Assembly (NCBI RefSeq): GCF_014207705.1
Contig: NZ_JACHIU010000001.1
Coordinates: 4,394,501 to 4,458,500 of the forward strand
Source of the DNA: Sphaerisporangium rubeum
Lineage (GTDB): Bacteria; Actinomycetota; Actinomycetes; Streptosporangiales; Streptosporangiaceae
Direction of reading: 5' to 3'
DNA: 64,000 nt
Shown here: positions 32,709-42,917 of the stretch, piece after piece
Position numbering within the stretch: position 1 is the first letter of the stretch
How the letters are laid out: each line of letters starts with the position of its first letter
Program-made: the position numbers and the translations under genes
The notes under the pieces: generated by a model
What the model saw: only the letters and a program-made list of their open reading frames with translations
What the model was told of the DNA's origin: nothing
The model's database searches: none

Positions 32709-34316
32709 TTACGGGCTGGTGCAGGAGATGCCCGTCGGGGTGGCCGAGCCGTTGCCGTTGGCCGTGAAGCCGAACGTCGTCGATCCGCCGGCGGGGACCG
32801 AACCGTTGTACGCGGCGTTCTTCACCGAGATCGCGCCGCTGGTGCCGGTGTTCACGCCGTTCCACAGGCTGGTGATGCTCTGGCCGCTCGCCAGGGTCAT
32901 CCGCACGGTCCAGCCGTTGATCGCGCCGTTACCCGCGACCGTCACCTCGCTCTGGAAGCCCGAGCCCCAGCTGTTGATCATCCGGTACGTCGCCGTGCAT
33001 CCACCCGGGTCGGGGGTCGGCGTGGGGGTCGGCGTCGGTGTGGGGGTCGGCGTGGGGGTCGGGGTGGGGGTCGGCGAGGTTCCGCCGCTGACGCGGTACA
33101 CCACGGTGCCGTGCGCGGGGACGCTGGCGGAGATGGCGCCGGTGGTGGTGCTGAGGCCGTTGGTCCAGGCGTCGCGCAGGGTGAAGGCGTTGCCGGTCAG
33201 GCCGATGGCGGAGGCGGTGGTGCTGACGGTGGTGGTGGCGCCGCTCTGGTTGAACAGGGCCACCGCGACGTCGCCGTTGCTCAGGCGTTTGGCCAGGACG
33301 CGGCGGGTGCCGTCGTTGCTGATCTGGGTGGCCTGCAGGCCCAGGGTGTCCTGGTTGATGGCGATGAGGTTCTGGTTCTTCAGGATGGTCTGGGTCGCGG
33401 CGTTCATGTTGCGCAGGTCGTTGCCGGCGATCAGCGGTGAGGCCATGACGGCCCACAGCGCGAAGTGGCTGCGCATCTCGGTGTCGTTCATGCCACCGCG
33501 GCCGACCTCCATCATGTCGGGGTCGTTGAACGCGCCGGGCCTGGCGTAGGAGGCCAGCGGCACGGTGACGTTCACGATGTTCTGGATCCCCATCGGGTAC
33601 CCGTTGGTCTGGCCGGTGTCCCAGGCGTTGGTGATGTCCTCGGTGGTCCGCCAGATGTTGGCGATGTCCCCCCAGTTGCGCCGCGGCCCGGTCTTGTCGT
33701 GCACGCTGTTGGAATTGATGCTGTACAGGATCGGCCGGCCGGTCGCCGCCAGCGCGTCACGCATCTTGGCGAACGTGCGCACCTGATCGTCGATCGTGCC
33801 GCTGGGAGAGCACCAGTCGTACTTGAGGTAGTCCACCCCCCAGGCCGCGAACTGCCGCGCGTCCTGCGCCTCGTGCCCCTGCGCACCGGTCGCACCGGGG
33901 TAGGAGTTGAAGTACTGCGCACACGTCTTGTCCAGCGGCGCCTGATAGATCCCGAACTTCAGCCCCTTGCCGTGCAGGTAGTCCCCCAGCGCCTTCATCC
34001 CGCTGGGGAACCGCTGCGCGTTGGCCTGCAGATTCCCCGCCGAATCCCGCGTGGAGTTCATCCAGCAGTCGTCCACCACGACATACTCGTAACCCGCGTC
34101 CCGCATACCCGAACTGACCATCGCATCAGCCATCTGCTTGATCAGCGACTCACTGATGTTGCACCCGAAGGTGTTCCAGCTGTTCCAGCCCATCGGCGGC
34201 GTGCGCGCCACACCGTTCTCCAGCGCGCCTGCCTCGGGCTGGACGGCGAACAGGCCGCCGACGAGCACTCCGGTGGCGAGCGCGGCCGAGAAGGGGCGAT
34301 ATCCCACCTTTCGCAC
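32709..34316 (-). CDS. secreted GH27 alpha-galactosidase with C-terminal CBM2
   Basis: The 535-residue preprotein has a Sec signal (to about residue 31), a GH27 barrel (32-310, GWNSWNTFGCN, VVDDCWM, DYLKYDWCSPSG with the nucleophile Asp, WRTTEDITNAWD with the acid/base), a beta-sandwich (to about 408), a Pro/Thr linker (411-432) and CBM2 (435-535, INGWTVRMTLASGQSI). It should remove alpha-galactose from plant polysaccharide while held to cellulose or xylan. Unlike the GH27 at 7329 it uses CBM2 rather than a ricin module. A LacI-type operator lies at 34402, 86 bases upstream. The ATG at 34316 follows TAGGAGG. Confidence 0.92.
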   Translation of the reverse strand: MRKVGYRPFSAALATGVLVGGLFAVQPEAGALENGVARTPPMGWNSWNTFGCNISESLIKQMADAMVSSGMRDAGYEYVVVDDCWMNSTRDSAGNLQANAQRFPSGMKALGDYLHGKGLKFGIYQAPLDKTCAQYFNSYPGATGAQGHEAQDARQFAAWGVDYLKYDWCSPSGTIDDQVRTFAKMRDALAATGRPILYSINSNSVHDKTGPRRNWGDIANIWRTTEDITNAWDTGQTNGYPMGIQNIVNVTVPLASYARPGAFNDPDMMEVGRGGMNDTEMRSHFALWAVMASPLIAGNDLRNMNAATQTILKNQNLIAINQDTLGLQATQISNDGTRRVLAKRLSNGDVAVALFNQSGATTTVSTTASAIGLTGNAFTLRDAWTNGLSTTTGAISASVPAHGTVVYRVSGGTSPTPTPTPTPTPTPTPTPTPTPDPGGCTATYRMINSWGSGFQSEVTVAGNGAINGWTVRMTLASGQSITSLWNGVNTGTSGAISVKNAAYNGSVPAGGSTTFGFTANGNGSATPTGISCTSP

Positions 34317-34401
34317 AGTTTCCTCCTAGAGGTAAGCGGGAGAGCCTTATGCCCGGCGGTCGCTGACCGCACGACCCGGCCGCGAAGCATTCGAAAGTCA
34401 T

Positions 34402-34415
34402 TGTGAGCGCTAACA
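34402..34415. promoter_or_regulatory. LacI-type operator TGTGAGCGCTAACA
   Basis: Differs at one base from the perfect palindrome at 5593 and 38911; 86 bases upstream of the GH27 start. Confidence 0.65.
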
Positions 34416-34569
34416 CCATTACCACCGCGATAATCGTGCGGCCACGGCGGGGAATCGGTGACAGGCGGAGCAAATATGACCGGCGGTGATCCCGTCAAGG
34501 GCTCTTGTCACCGTCCAGGCGGTGGCGGGTCGCATGCCCGCAAAACGAGTCCGCGTTCCCCGGACGAGC

Positions 34570-34580
34570 TGAAATTTTCA
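34570..34580. promoter_or_regulatory. TGAAA-T-TTTCA palindrome
   Basis: Perfect 11-base palindrome, 254 bases upstream of the GH27 start; same element as 9126 and 19791. Confidence 0.4.
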
Positions 34581-34624
34581 CCCCGGCCGCGGCGCCGCCG
34601 CTCCGCGTGGAGCGCTTTACCGGT

Positions 34625-34657
34625 GCGGCGGCGGAGCCGTGGTGACTCCGCCGCCGC
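34625..34657 (-). terminator. 12-bp stem terminator of the GH43 gene
   Basis: GCGGCGGCGGAG (34625-34636) pairs with 34646-34657 across a 9-base loop, 39 bases downstream of the GH43 stop codon. Confidence 0.6.
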
Positions 34658-34695
34658 GTTTCGCCGGCCGTGCCGTCAGGCGGCCGCCGTCCTCG

Positions 34696-36498
34696 TCAGG
34701 TGGTGCAGGTGAGGGACGGCGTCGACGGTGAGCCGTTGGCGAGGAAGCCGAACGTCGTCGAGCCGGACGGCGGGAGCGATCCGTTGTACGACGCGTTGGC
34801 CACCGACACCGTGGAGCCGCTGGTGCTCAGCGTGCCGCTCCACACCTGGCTGATCGACTGGCCGCTCGCCAGGGTCCACCGGACCGTCCAGCCGCTGATC
34901 GCCGCGCTGCCGGCCGTCACCGTCACCTCACCCTGGAAGCCGCCGGACCAGGAGTTGGTCGTCCGGTAGGTCGCGCTGCACGCGCCGCCTGCCGTCGGGG
35001 TGGGGGTCGGAGTGGGGGTCGGTGTCGGCGTGGGGGTCGGTGTCGGTGTGGGGGTCGGCGTCGGCGTGGGGGTCGGCGTCGGGAACGGCGTCGGGTCGGT
35101 GCCGCCGGTGGGGGTGAATCGCCACCAGTCGAAGTTGAAGAGGTTGCCGGTGCCGCCGGTGAAGCGGAGGAACAGGTCGCGGGTGCCGGTGGCGCCGGTG
35201 ACGGGGCAGGTGACGGTGGTCCAGGTCTGCCAGCCGCCGGTGCCCGGGACGGTGCAGGTGCCGGCCAGGGTGCCGCTGGTGGAACCGAGGCGGACCTCGA
35301 TGCGTCCGCCGGCGGCGGCCGAGGCGACGCGTGCGGTGAAGGTGCTCGCGCCGTTGCCGAAACCGACTCCCTTGACCTTGACGTAGTCGCCGTTCTCGAT
35401 GAAGCCGACGTCGCGTCCGCCGTCGGCGGCGTTCTCGGTCTCCACCCCTTGGGACCAGGCCGCGGTCTCGGCCTCCTGCCGGACGTAGGGGTCCAGGGTG
35501 CCGATCTGCGGCGGTCCGTTGGTGGTCATGTTGATGGTGGGGATGGTGCCGTCGGCGTTGTAGCTGAACTTCTCCACCGCGACCGAGCGGGTGTAACCGC
35601 CACCGCCGGGCAATGCCCCGTTGTGGTAGAAGAAGTACGATCCGCCTTGGTAGTCGATGACGCCGGGGTGGTTGGTGAAGCTGGATCCTTGGGTCGGCAT
35701 GACGGTGCCGCGGTAGGTCCATGGGCCGGTGGGGCCGGTGGCGGTGGAGTAGGCGATGTGCTCGGAGCAGCACTTGGCGGCGTAGACGTTGTAGTAGAGG
35801 TTGCCGCGTTTGTAGACCCAGGGTCCCTCTTCGTACAGGGTCGGCCGGGAGGCGTTGCCGGTGCGGGTGCCGAAGCCGGCGGTGGTGAGGGGGATCTGGG
35901 TGGGGCTGCCGGAGTAGGAGATCATGTCGGTGTTGAGGCGGACGTACCACAGGTTGGGGTTGCCCCAGTACAGGTAGGCCTGGCCGTTGTCGTCGATGAA
36001 GACGCTGGGGTCGATCTCGCCGTTTCTGACCAGGGCCCGGCCGATGGCGTCGGTGAACGGCCCGGTGGGGCTGGTGGACACCCCGACGCCGATGGCCATC
36101 TGGCCGCTGGCGCGGTCCTTGACCGGGACGTACCAGTAGAACTTGCCGTTGCGGTAGACCGTCTGCCCGGCCCAGGCGTCCGCGCTGGCCCAGCTGAACG
36201 TGGACAGGCTCATCGGGGAGCCGTGGTCGGTCCAGTTCACCATGTCGGTGGTGGAGAACACCCGCCAGTCCCGCATCGTGAAGTACGTCGACCCGTCCTC
36301 GTCATGCCCGGTGTACAGATACAGCCGCCCGTTGTACACCAACGGCGCCGGATCGGCCGTGTAGATCGTCTGCACCAGCGGATTGTCCGCCCTGGCCGGC
36401 CCCGCATGAACCAGCACCACCACACACAACAAACCCACCACCCAAGCCACACCACGCCTGAGTCTGGCCCTGACCGGTAATGAGACCGCGGATTTCAT
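34696..36498 (-). CDS. secreted GH43 glycosidase with CBM6 and CBM2
   Basis: The 600-residue preprotein has a Sec signal (to about residue 37) and a GH43 five-bladed propeller (about 40-340): YTADPAPLVYNGRLYLYTGHDED carries the base Asp, EIDPSVFIDDNGQAYLYWG the middle Asp and PTLYEEGPWVYKRGNLYY the acid Glu. CBM6 (about 345-475), a long Pro/Thr linker (480-510) and CBM2 (about 512-600) follow. The family includes arabinofuranosidases and xylosidases; the activity within GH43 is not decidable here. The second of two adjacent ATGs (36498) has better spacing to GGGAG than the first (36501). The operator at 36608 suggests shared control with the GH27 and GH54 genes. Confidence 0.9.
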   Translation of the reverse strand: MKSAVSLPVRARLRRGVAWVVGLLCVVVLVHAGPARADNPLVQTIYTADPAPLVYNGRLYLYTGHDEDGSTYFTMRDWRVFSTTDMVNWTDHGSPMSLSTFSWASADAWAGQTVYRNGKFYWYVPVKDRASGQMAIGVGVSTSPTGPFTDAIGRALVRNGEIDPSVFIDDNGQAYLYWGNPNLWYVRLNTDMISYSGSPTQIPLTTAGFGTRTGNASRPTLYEEGPWVYKRGNLYYNVYAAKCCSEHIAYSTATGPTGPWTYRGTVMPTQGSSFTNHPGVIDYQGGSYFFYHNGALPGGGGYTRSVAVEKFSYNADGTIPTINMTTNGPPQIGTLDPYVRQEAETAAWSQGVETENAADGGRDVGFIENGDYVKVKGVGFGNGASTFTARVASAAAGGRIEVRLGSTSGTLAGTCTVPGTGGWQTWTTVTCPVTGATGTRDLFLRFTGGTGNLFNFDWWRFTPTGGTDPTPFPTPTPTPTPTPTPTPTPTPTPTPTPTPTPTAGGACSATYRTTNSWSGGFQGEVTVTAGSAAISGWTVRWTLASGQSISQVWSGTLSTSGSTVSVANASYNGSLPPSGSTTFGFLANGSPSTPSLTCTT

Positions 36499-36607
36499 CA
36501 TCGCTCCCTGATGTCGGTATTCACCGGTTCCCCCTCTCTGCGAGAGGGGATCCGGCTTCGCGCCGCAGGCGACGCGCGAGCTCGTCCACGGCACTTCACC
36601 GATATCG

Positions 36608-36621
36608 TGTGAGCGCTAACA
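36608..36621. promoter_or_regulatory. LacI-type operator TGTGAGCGCTAACA
   Basis: Identical to the 14-mer at 34402 and 110 bases upstream of the GH43 start. Confidence 0.65.
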
Positions 36622-36840
36622 TCACGGGATGTCAGACCGCGCCTGACCGTTGCCATGTCATGGCGAGAGGATTCCCGTTTCGCCGTACCGTGGACGCCGT
36701 CTCGCCGCGGAGCAAATCCCATATACGGCGACCGGTCAAGATGTCTGCCTTCTCCCCCACCGGCGGCGCGAGTGGCCGGAGAAGGCTCTGAGCTGGGAGC
36801 CGGAATGACGGCGCGCGCCGCCGCCTGACCGGCGGCGGAT

Positions 36841-36887
36841 GAAAATTTCGCCGGGACGGCAGGGGTCGTCCCTGTCGTCCCGGCGAA
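36841..36887 (-). terminator. strong intrinsic terminator of the xylanase gene
   Basis: An 18-bp stem with one G-T pair (36847-36864 with 36870-36887) and loop GTCGT is followed on the minus strand by an ATTTTC tract. It lies 10 bases after the stop codon. Confidence 0.88.
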
Positions 36888-36896
36888 GAATCTCAC

Positions 36897-38426
<1,530 letters not shown>

Positions 38427-38567
38427 TCAAGCGCGTGCGGAACACGCGCGACGGCGGACGTCCGGCGATCGCGTCTCAGCGGTGCTGCGCCGCGCACCGG
38501 CGTCGCGAGCTGCGGCTCCTGCCACGCACCACCACCGGAACCGGGGAGAGGAGCCGCTCGGGGACTC

Positions 38568-38596
38568 AGTCTGGAAATGTGTCTGAAACATGTCAA
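38568..38596 (-). promoter_or_regulatory. xylanase promoter
   Basis: On the minus strand TTGACA (38596-38591), 17-base spacer, CAGACT (38573-38568), about 170 bases from the start codon. An inverted repeat (GGAAATG/CATTTCC) brackets it. Confidence 0.5.
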
Positions 38597-38910
38597 GCAT
38601 TTCCCCGGCCGGTCCCCGCGGTCACGACGCGGGACGGGAGCGGCTCCGGTGGGGCGACCCTGGTGGTGGCGGCCTCCGACCGGCCCTGCCACCCGCCGGG
38701 AACGGCCGCGGCGACCTATGAATCTTTCACCACCGCACCGGCCGCATGCCGTCCGGAGGGACGTCCGTCACGCCAGATGAGGCCCGTCGCCACGGACGCG
38801 GGACCACGAGGACCGGACGCCATGACTTGACGGGACTCGTCCTGGTCGGATTGGCTCCGCGCACCACCGCCTCACCGTGGAACGAGAGGAGCAGCCGCCG
38901 GAATACTGTG

Positions 38911-38924
38911 TGTTAGCGCTAACA
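38911..38924. promoter_or_regulatory. perfect LacI-type operator TGTTAGCGCTAACA
   Basis: 14-base perfect palindrome, identical to the core at 5593. It is 515 bases upstream of the xylanase start and 46 bases beyond the GntR gene stop, an unusual distance from any promoter. Confidence 0.65.
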
Positions 38925-38969
38925 GCGCATTCCCTCCCCACAGCCGGCCCGGTACCGAGCGACCGGTGC

Positions 38970-39686
38970 TCAGCCCGTCCGCTCCGCCGGACCCGCGCCG
39001 GCGGCTGATCTGCCGAGGTTCTCCCTCAGCCAGATCTCCGTGGTGCGCACGTGCACGAGCGCCACCGCCTCGGCGAGCGAGGCGTCGCGTGCCGCGAGTG
39101 CCTGGTAGATGGCGGTGTGCTCGGCCACGGTACGGCCGGCCACGTCGTCCTCGACCAGGCCGCGCCACACCCGCGCGCGCAGCGTACGGCCCGTGATGCC
39201 GGACAGCAGCGCGAACAGCGACCTGTTGCCCGTGGCCTCGAACACGGCACGGTGGAAGGCGTCGTCGTGGTGGTTGAGCGCCTCGACGTCGTGCTGAACG
39301 CCGGCCATCGCCTGGAGGTGCCGCTCGACCACGGTGAGCTGCGCGGGAGTGATGCGCGTGGCCGCCAGCCCGGTCGCCACGGGCTCGAACAGGCGCCGTA
39401 CCTCCAGGATCTCCAGCAGGTCGTCCCCCCGCATCATCTCGACGGCGAGACCGACGCCTTCCAGCAGCAGCTCGGGTTTGAGACTGGTGACGAACGTGCC
39501 GTCACCCCTTCTCACCTCCAGCACGCGGGTGGTGACCAGGGAACGCACGGCCTCCCTGAGCAGATTGCGTGACAGGCCCAGCTCCACGGCGAGTTCCTGC
39601 TCCGGAGGCAGCCTGGCACCCGGCGCCAGCACCCCTTCCTTGATGAGCTGCCTGATGTGCTCGATCGCCTGCTCTGTCAACGACAT
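38970..39686 (-). CDS. FadR-subfamily (FCD) GntR transcriptional regulator
   Basis: The 238-residue protein has an N-terminal winged helix (residues 1-70: LAPGARLPPEQELAVELGLSRNLLREAVRSL) and an FCD effector domain (about 85-215) with the Asp/His metal-binding positions (DDAFHRAVFEATGNRSLF). FCD regulators typically respond to sugar acids or other carboxylates. A palindrome GGACGAA-TT-TTCGTCC touches its start codon, which suggests autoregulation. It lies downstream of the enolase-superfamily gene in the same direction, so it may control the 44189-39929 operon or the xylan genes. Confidence 0.88.
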   Translation of the reverse strand: MSLTEQAIEHIRQLIKEGVLAPGARLPPEQELAVELGLSRNLLREAVRSLVTTRVLEVRRGDGTFVTSLKPELLLEGVGLAVEMMRGDDLLEILEVRRLFEPVATGLAATRITPAQLTVVERHLQAMAGVQHDVEALNHHDDAFHRAVFEATGNRSLFALLSGITGRTLRARVWRGLVEDDVAGRTVAEHTAIYQALAARDASLAEAVALVHVRTTEIWLRENLGRSAAGAGPAERTG

Positions 39687-39702
39687 GGACGAATTTTCGT
39701 CC
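39687..39702. promoter_or_regulatory. palindrome GGACGAA-TT-TTCGTCC at the GntR start codon
   Basis: Seven-base arms and a 2-base centre lie immediately before the ATG at 39686, covering the place where a ribosome binding site would be. It is a probable autoregulatory operator. Confidence 0.5.
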
Positions 39703-39890
39703 CTCGGGACCGGAAACGACCAGCCGCACCGCTGCCTGCCACCCCCGGGGGGACGCGTGACACCGTCACGGAACAGGAGGCGAGGACCCGCGCCTCATGA
39801 CGTGACGCGGAAGGTGGCGTCCTGGCGGTCGGCGGCACCCGACGAGGAGCCGACCGGGTCGATGCGTAGGACATACCCCTGGTGACGGCG

Positions 39891-39919
39891 GCCCCCCGGG
39901 TGCGGCGGACCCGGGGGGC
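39891..39919 (-). terminator. 11-bp stem terminator after the enolase-superfamily gene
   Basis: GCCCCCCGGGT (39891-39901) pairs with 39909-39919 over a 7-base loop, 9 bases from the stop codon. Confidence 0.75.
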
Positions 39920-39928
39920 TCCGCCGGG

Positions 39929-41101
39929 TCACTGGCCGAGGCCGGCGAAGGCGTTGTGGTCGGCCACCGCGAGGAGCCGGCGGCCGGCCTGCTCGGGGCG
40001 GACGTTGGGGCCGCCGGGGGGCCGGGAGTTCGCCCGCGGAAGGGCCGTGATCACGGCCTCGTCGACGGTGACGCCGAGGCCGGGTGAGTTCCCGAGGACG
40101 AACTCGCCGTTCTCGACGTGCAGGTCGAGGGTCACGCCGAGGGGTGGCCGCAGGTCCTGCAGTTCGCTGGCCATGTGGTTCGGGACCGACGTCGCGGCGT
40201 GCAGCAGGCCGATGGGGGTGGTGCCGATGGGGCTGACCGGCAGGTCGTGCGCGTGCGCGAGCGCCGCCACCCGGAGGAAATGGGTGACCCCCCAGACCGC
40301 GGCGGTCTGGAGGATGTCGACGGCACCGGCGGCGACCAGTGGCCGGAACTGCTCAAGGCCGGTGAGGTTCTCCCCGCTGGCCACCGACGCGCGGACGCCG
40401 CGGCCGACGACGGCCAGGCCTTCGGCGTCCCACCGCCGGACCGGTTCCTCGATCCAGGTGAGATCGAGGGTGCGTTCGAGCTCGCCGACGTGCCTGACCG
40501 CCTGCTTGCGGGTCCACGACTCGTTGACGTCGAGCATCAGGCCCGGCCGTGCCCCGTGCGCGGCCTCGGTGAGGACGTCGCGCACCAGCGTCAGGCGGTG
40601 CCGGTCGCGCTCGATGTCGAGGCCGCCCTTGAGCTTGGCCGCGCGCAGGCCGTACCGCGCGTATTCCTGGTAGGCCGACACGAGCTCGTCGTCGGTCAGG
40701 CCGATGTCCAGGCCGGAGGCGTACGCGCGGACGGTGCGGTCGCGTCCGCCGAGCAGCCGCCACAGCGGTTCACCGGCGGCCTGCGCCTTGATGTCCCACA
40801 GTGCGGTGTCGAGCGCGCCGATGGTCCCGAACACGGCGCCGGCGTGACCGGCCTTGAACGTCTGCCGCAGCATCCGGTCGTACAGCGCCGTGACGCTCCG
40901 CGGGTCCTCGCCTTCGATGGCGGCGAACACCGCGTCGATCTCGACGCGCGGCCCGAAGCCGACGCCGGTGATCCCCTCGTCCGTGTCGACCATGACGATC
41001 GGGAAAGGGACGACGCCGTCGGACAACAATCCGTTGGCGTCGCCGACCGCGCGTCCCCAATGGTGCACGGTCGTGAGAGTGCGGTACCCCGTGATCCGCA
41101 T
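39929..41101 (-). CDS. enolase-superfamily (mandelate racemase-like) sugar-acid enzyme
   Basis: The 390-residue protein has the capping domain and (beta/alpha)7beta barrel of the MR group. Lys156/Lys158 (AAKLKGG), Asp191 (MLDVNESW), Glu218 (WIEEPV) and Glu244 (SGENL) provide the base and Mg ligands. Where MR or FucD-type enzymes carry the second catalytic His (for example CPHGG), this protein has VSPIGTTPIG with Ile292. It may use another residue, or run a different reaction. It is the last gene of the importer operon, 1 base after the MalG-type stop, so a sugar-acid dehydratase or epimerase role is likely. Substrate unknown. Confidence 0.85.
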   Translation of the reverse strand: MRITGYRTLTTVHHWGRAVGDANGLLSDGVVPFPIVMVDTDEGITGVGFGPRVEIDAVFAAIEGEDPRSVTALYDRMLRQTFKAGHAGAVFGTIGALDTALWDIKAQAAGEPLWRLLGGRDRTVRAYASGLDIGLTDDELVSAYQEYARYGLRAAKLKGGLDIERDRHRLTLVRDVLTEAAHGARPGLMLDVNESWTRKQAVRHVGELERTLDLTWIEEPVRRWDAEGLAVVGRGVRASVASGENLTGLEQFRPLVAAGAVDILQTAAVWGVTHFLRVAALAHAHDLPVSPIGTTPIGLLHAATSVPNHMASELQDLRPPLGVTLDLHVENGEFVLGNSPGLGVTVDEAVITALPRANSRPPGGPNVRPEQAGRRLLAVADHNAFAGLGQ

Positions 41102-41102
41102 G

Positions 41103-41930
41103 TCAGCCCTTCGTGGAACCGGCGGTGACACCGTCGGCGATCTGGCGCTGGAGAAACAGGTAGAGCAGCAGGACCGGTACGGCCGCGATCAGGACCCCCG
41201 AGGCGAACGTCGGGATGTCGTCGGAGTACTGCCCGCGGAGCGAGGTGACCCCGACCATCAGTGTGCGATGTCCGGCCGACGGCATCATCAGCAAGGCGAT
41301 GAGCACGTCGTTCCAGCAGAACAGCGCGTTGAGGATGCCGACCGACAGCAGCGCCGGCGTCCCCATCGGCAGCATGATCCGCCGGTAGACCCCGTACAAG
41401 GTGTTCCCGTCGATCCGGGCCGCGTCGACTATCTCCGCGGGGATGGTCCTGTAGTAGCTGGTCATCAGGAAGACCGTGAACGGGAGGAACTGCGCGACGT
41501 AGGCCAGGATCAGGCCCGGGTAGGTGTCGATGAGGCCGATGTCCGCCATGATCCTGGTGAGCGGCACCATGATCACCTGAAATGGGATGAACAACGCCGC
41601 CAGGATGCCGAGGAAGACCACCGAGGAACCGCGGAACCGCATCTGGCTGAGCGCGAACCCGGCCATCGAGCCGAGCAGCGACAACAGGACCACCGCGGCG
41701 GTCACCACGACGACCGAGTTGACGAAGTACGTCCCCATGCCGACGCTCGTCCAGGCCCCGACGATGTTGTCCAGGCTCGGCGACTCGGCGAGCGAGAACC
41801 GGTCGAGGATGTACTCGCGCCGGGTCTTCCCCGCGACGTTGGCCGTGAACAGCAGAGGGTAGATCGTCGCCAGCGCCAGCAGCGCCATGGGGACGGCCGC
41901 CACCCATTTGGCGAGTCGAGCGCGGGCCAT
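41103..41930 (-). CDS. sugar ABC transporter permease (MalG-like)
   Basis: The 275-residue permease has about six membrane segments and an EAA loop (IVDAARIDGNTLYGVYRRIMLP). The C-terminus QRQIADGVTAGSTKG is MalG-like. It overlaps the preceding permease gene by 1 base and is followed after 1 base by the enolase-superfamily gene. No ATPase gene is nearby, so a shared ATPase is expected. Confidence 0.92.
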   Translation of the reverse strand: MARARLAKWVAAVPMALLALATIYPLLFTANVAGKTRREYILDRFSLAESPSLDNIVGAWTSVGMGTYFVNSVVVVTAAVVLLSLLGSMAGFALSQMRFRGSSVVFLGILAALFIPFQVIMVPLTRIMADIGLIDTYPGLILAYVAQFLPFTVFLMTSYYRTIPAEIVDAARIDGNTLYGVYRRIMLPMGTPALLSVGILNALFCWNDVLIALLMMPSAGHRTLMVGVTSLRGQYSDDIPTFASGVLIAAVPVLLLYLFLQRQIADGVTAGSTKG

Positions 41931-42913
41931 CAGTTCTCCCTCCCGGCGCGGCGCAGCAGGCTGATCTGCAGGAGCCCCACCACGAGCATCACGAGGAACA
42001 GGATGGTCGACGCCGCCGAGGCGAGCGCCGGACGGTTCATCTGTCCCTGTTCGATCCAGATGTAGTACTCCGGCAGGTACGTGGAGCCTTCCGGGCCGCC
42101 GCTCGTCATGACGTACAACAGGCCGAACATGGAGGTGAGCATGCCGATCATCGTGGTCACGAAGACGAACTGGATGGTGCGCGACAGACCCGGGATGATC
42201 ACGTGCCAGATGATCTGGCGCAGCGTGGCGCCGTCGACCCTGGCCGCGTCCAGCAGCGAGGCGTTCAAGGTCGCGAACCCGGCGAGGAACACCACCAGCG
42301 CCATGCCGAACGTGGCCCAGATGTGCACCCCGACGACGGTGAACATGGCGACACGCGGGTCGCCGAGCCAGTCGACCGGGCCGAGGCCGACCGTGCCGAG
42401 GACCGCGTTGACCGGCCCGTCGAACGCGAGCAGCAGGTTGAAGATCGCGCCGACGATCACCGGCGAGAGCACCGCCGGGAAGAAGTAGACGCTGCGGTAC
42501 ACCCGGTGGCCGGGGACACGCAGGTAGATGAACGTCGCGAGCAGGCCCGGTATCGCCACCGCCACCGGAAGCAGCAGCACCAGCAGCCCGACGTTGCCGA
42601 GCGCGGTGCGGAACAGCGGATCCTGGAACAGGTGGATGTAGTTGTCCAGGCCGACCGTCGTCCCGTTGCGCTCCAGATCGCCGGTGAAGGAGTAGTTCAC
42701 ACCGAGGAGCAGGGGATACAGCCGCAGCCCCACGATGATCAGTACGGCCGGGGCGACCAGGACGTACGGCGTGAGGCGCTCGGATCGCGACGCGCGCGAG
42801 TCCTGCCGGCCGCGCCGGCCGGCGCCGCGACCGGCTCGCTGTCGTGCGGCACCGCCGCCGGTCCCCCCGGATCCTGCCGGGGCGACCAGCGACGGTGAAC
42901 CTCCGATCGGCAC
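41930..42913 (-). CDS. sugar ABC transporter permease (MalF-like)
   Basis: The 327-residue permease has a basic, Gly/Ala/Arg-rich cytoplasmic tail of about 45 residues, then six membrane segments (YVLVAPAVLIIVGLRLYPLL) and an EAA loop (LLDAARVDGATLRQIIWHVIIP). The GTG start at 42913 lies 4 bases after the binding-protein stop; a start further inside the tail is possible. It forms the channel with the MalG-type partner. Confidence 0.9.
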   Translation of the reverse strand: MPIGGSPSLVAPAGSGGTGGGAARQRAGRGAGRRGRQDSRASRSERLTPYVLVAPAVLIIVGLRLYPLLLGVNYSFTGDLERNGTTVGLDNYIHLFQDPLFRTALGNVGLLVLLLPVAVAIPGLLATFIYLRVPGHRVYRSVYFFPAVLSPVIVGAIFNLLLAFDGPVNAVLGTVGLGPVDWLGDPRVAMFTVVGVHIWATFGMALVVFLAGFATLNASLLDAARVDGATLRQIIWHVIIPGLSRTIQFVFVTTMIGMLTSMFGLLYVMTSGGPEGSTYLPEYYIWIEQGQMNRPALASAASTILFLVMLVVGLLQISLLRRAGREN

Positions 42914-42917
42914 GAGA

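Larger units (their letters stand above)
34317..34695. other. 379-bp intergenic region upstream of the second GH27 gene
   Basis: It holds a LacI-type operator (34402-34415), a TGAAA-T-TTTCA palindrome (34570-34580) and the terminator of the GH43 gene (34625-34657). No coding sequence seen. Confidence 0.7.
36502..36896. other. 395-bp intergenic region between GH43 and GH10 genes
   Basis: It contains a LacI-type operator (36608-36621) and the xylanase terminator (36847-36887). No coding sequence recognised. Confidence 0.7.

Noticed and set aside
34990-35095. CRISPR-like repeats
   Set aside because: The repeats are coding Pro-Thr linker DNA without spacers. No CRISPR array or Cas gene was seen in the window.
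36841-36849. GAAAATTTC as another copy of the GAAA-N-TTTC box
   Set aside because: It coincides with the end of the stem and the T-tract of the xylanase terminator, so that role explains it.
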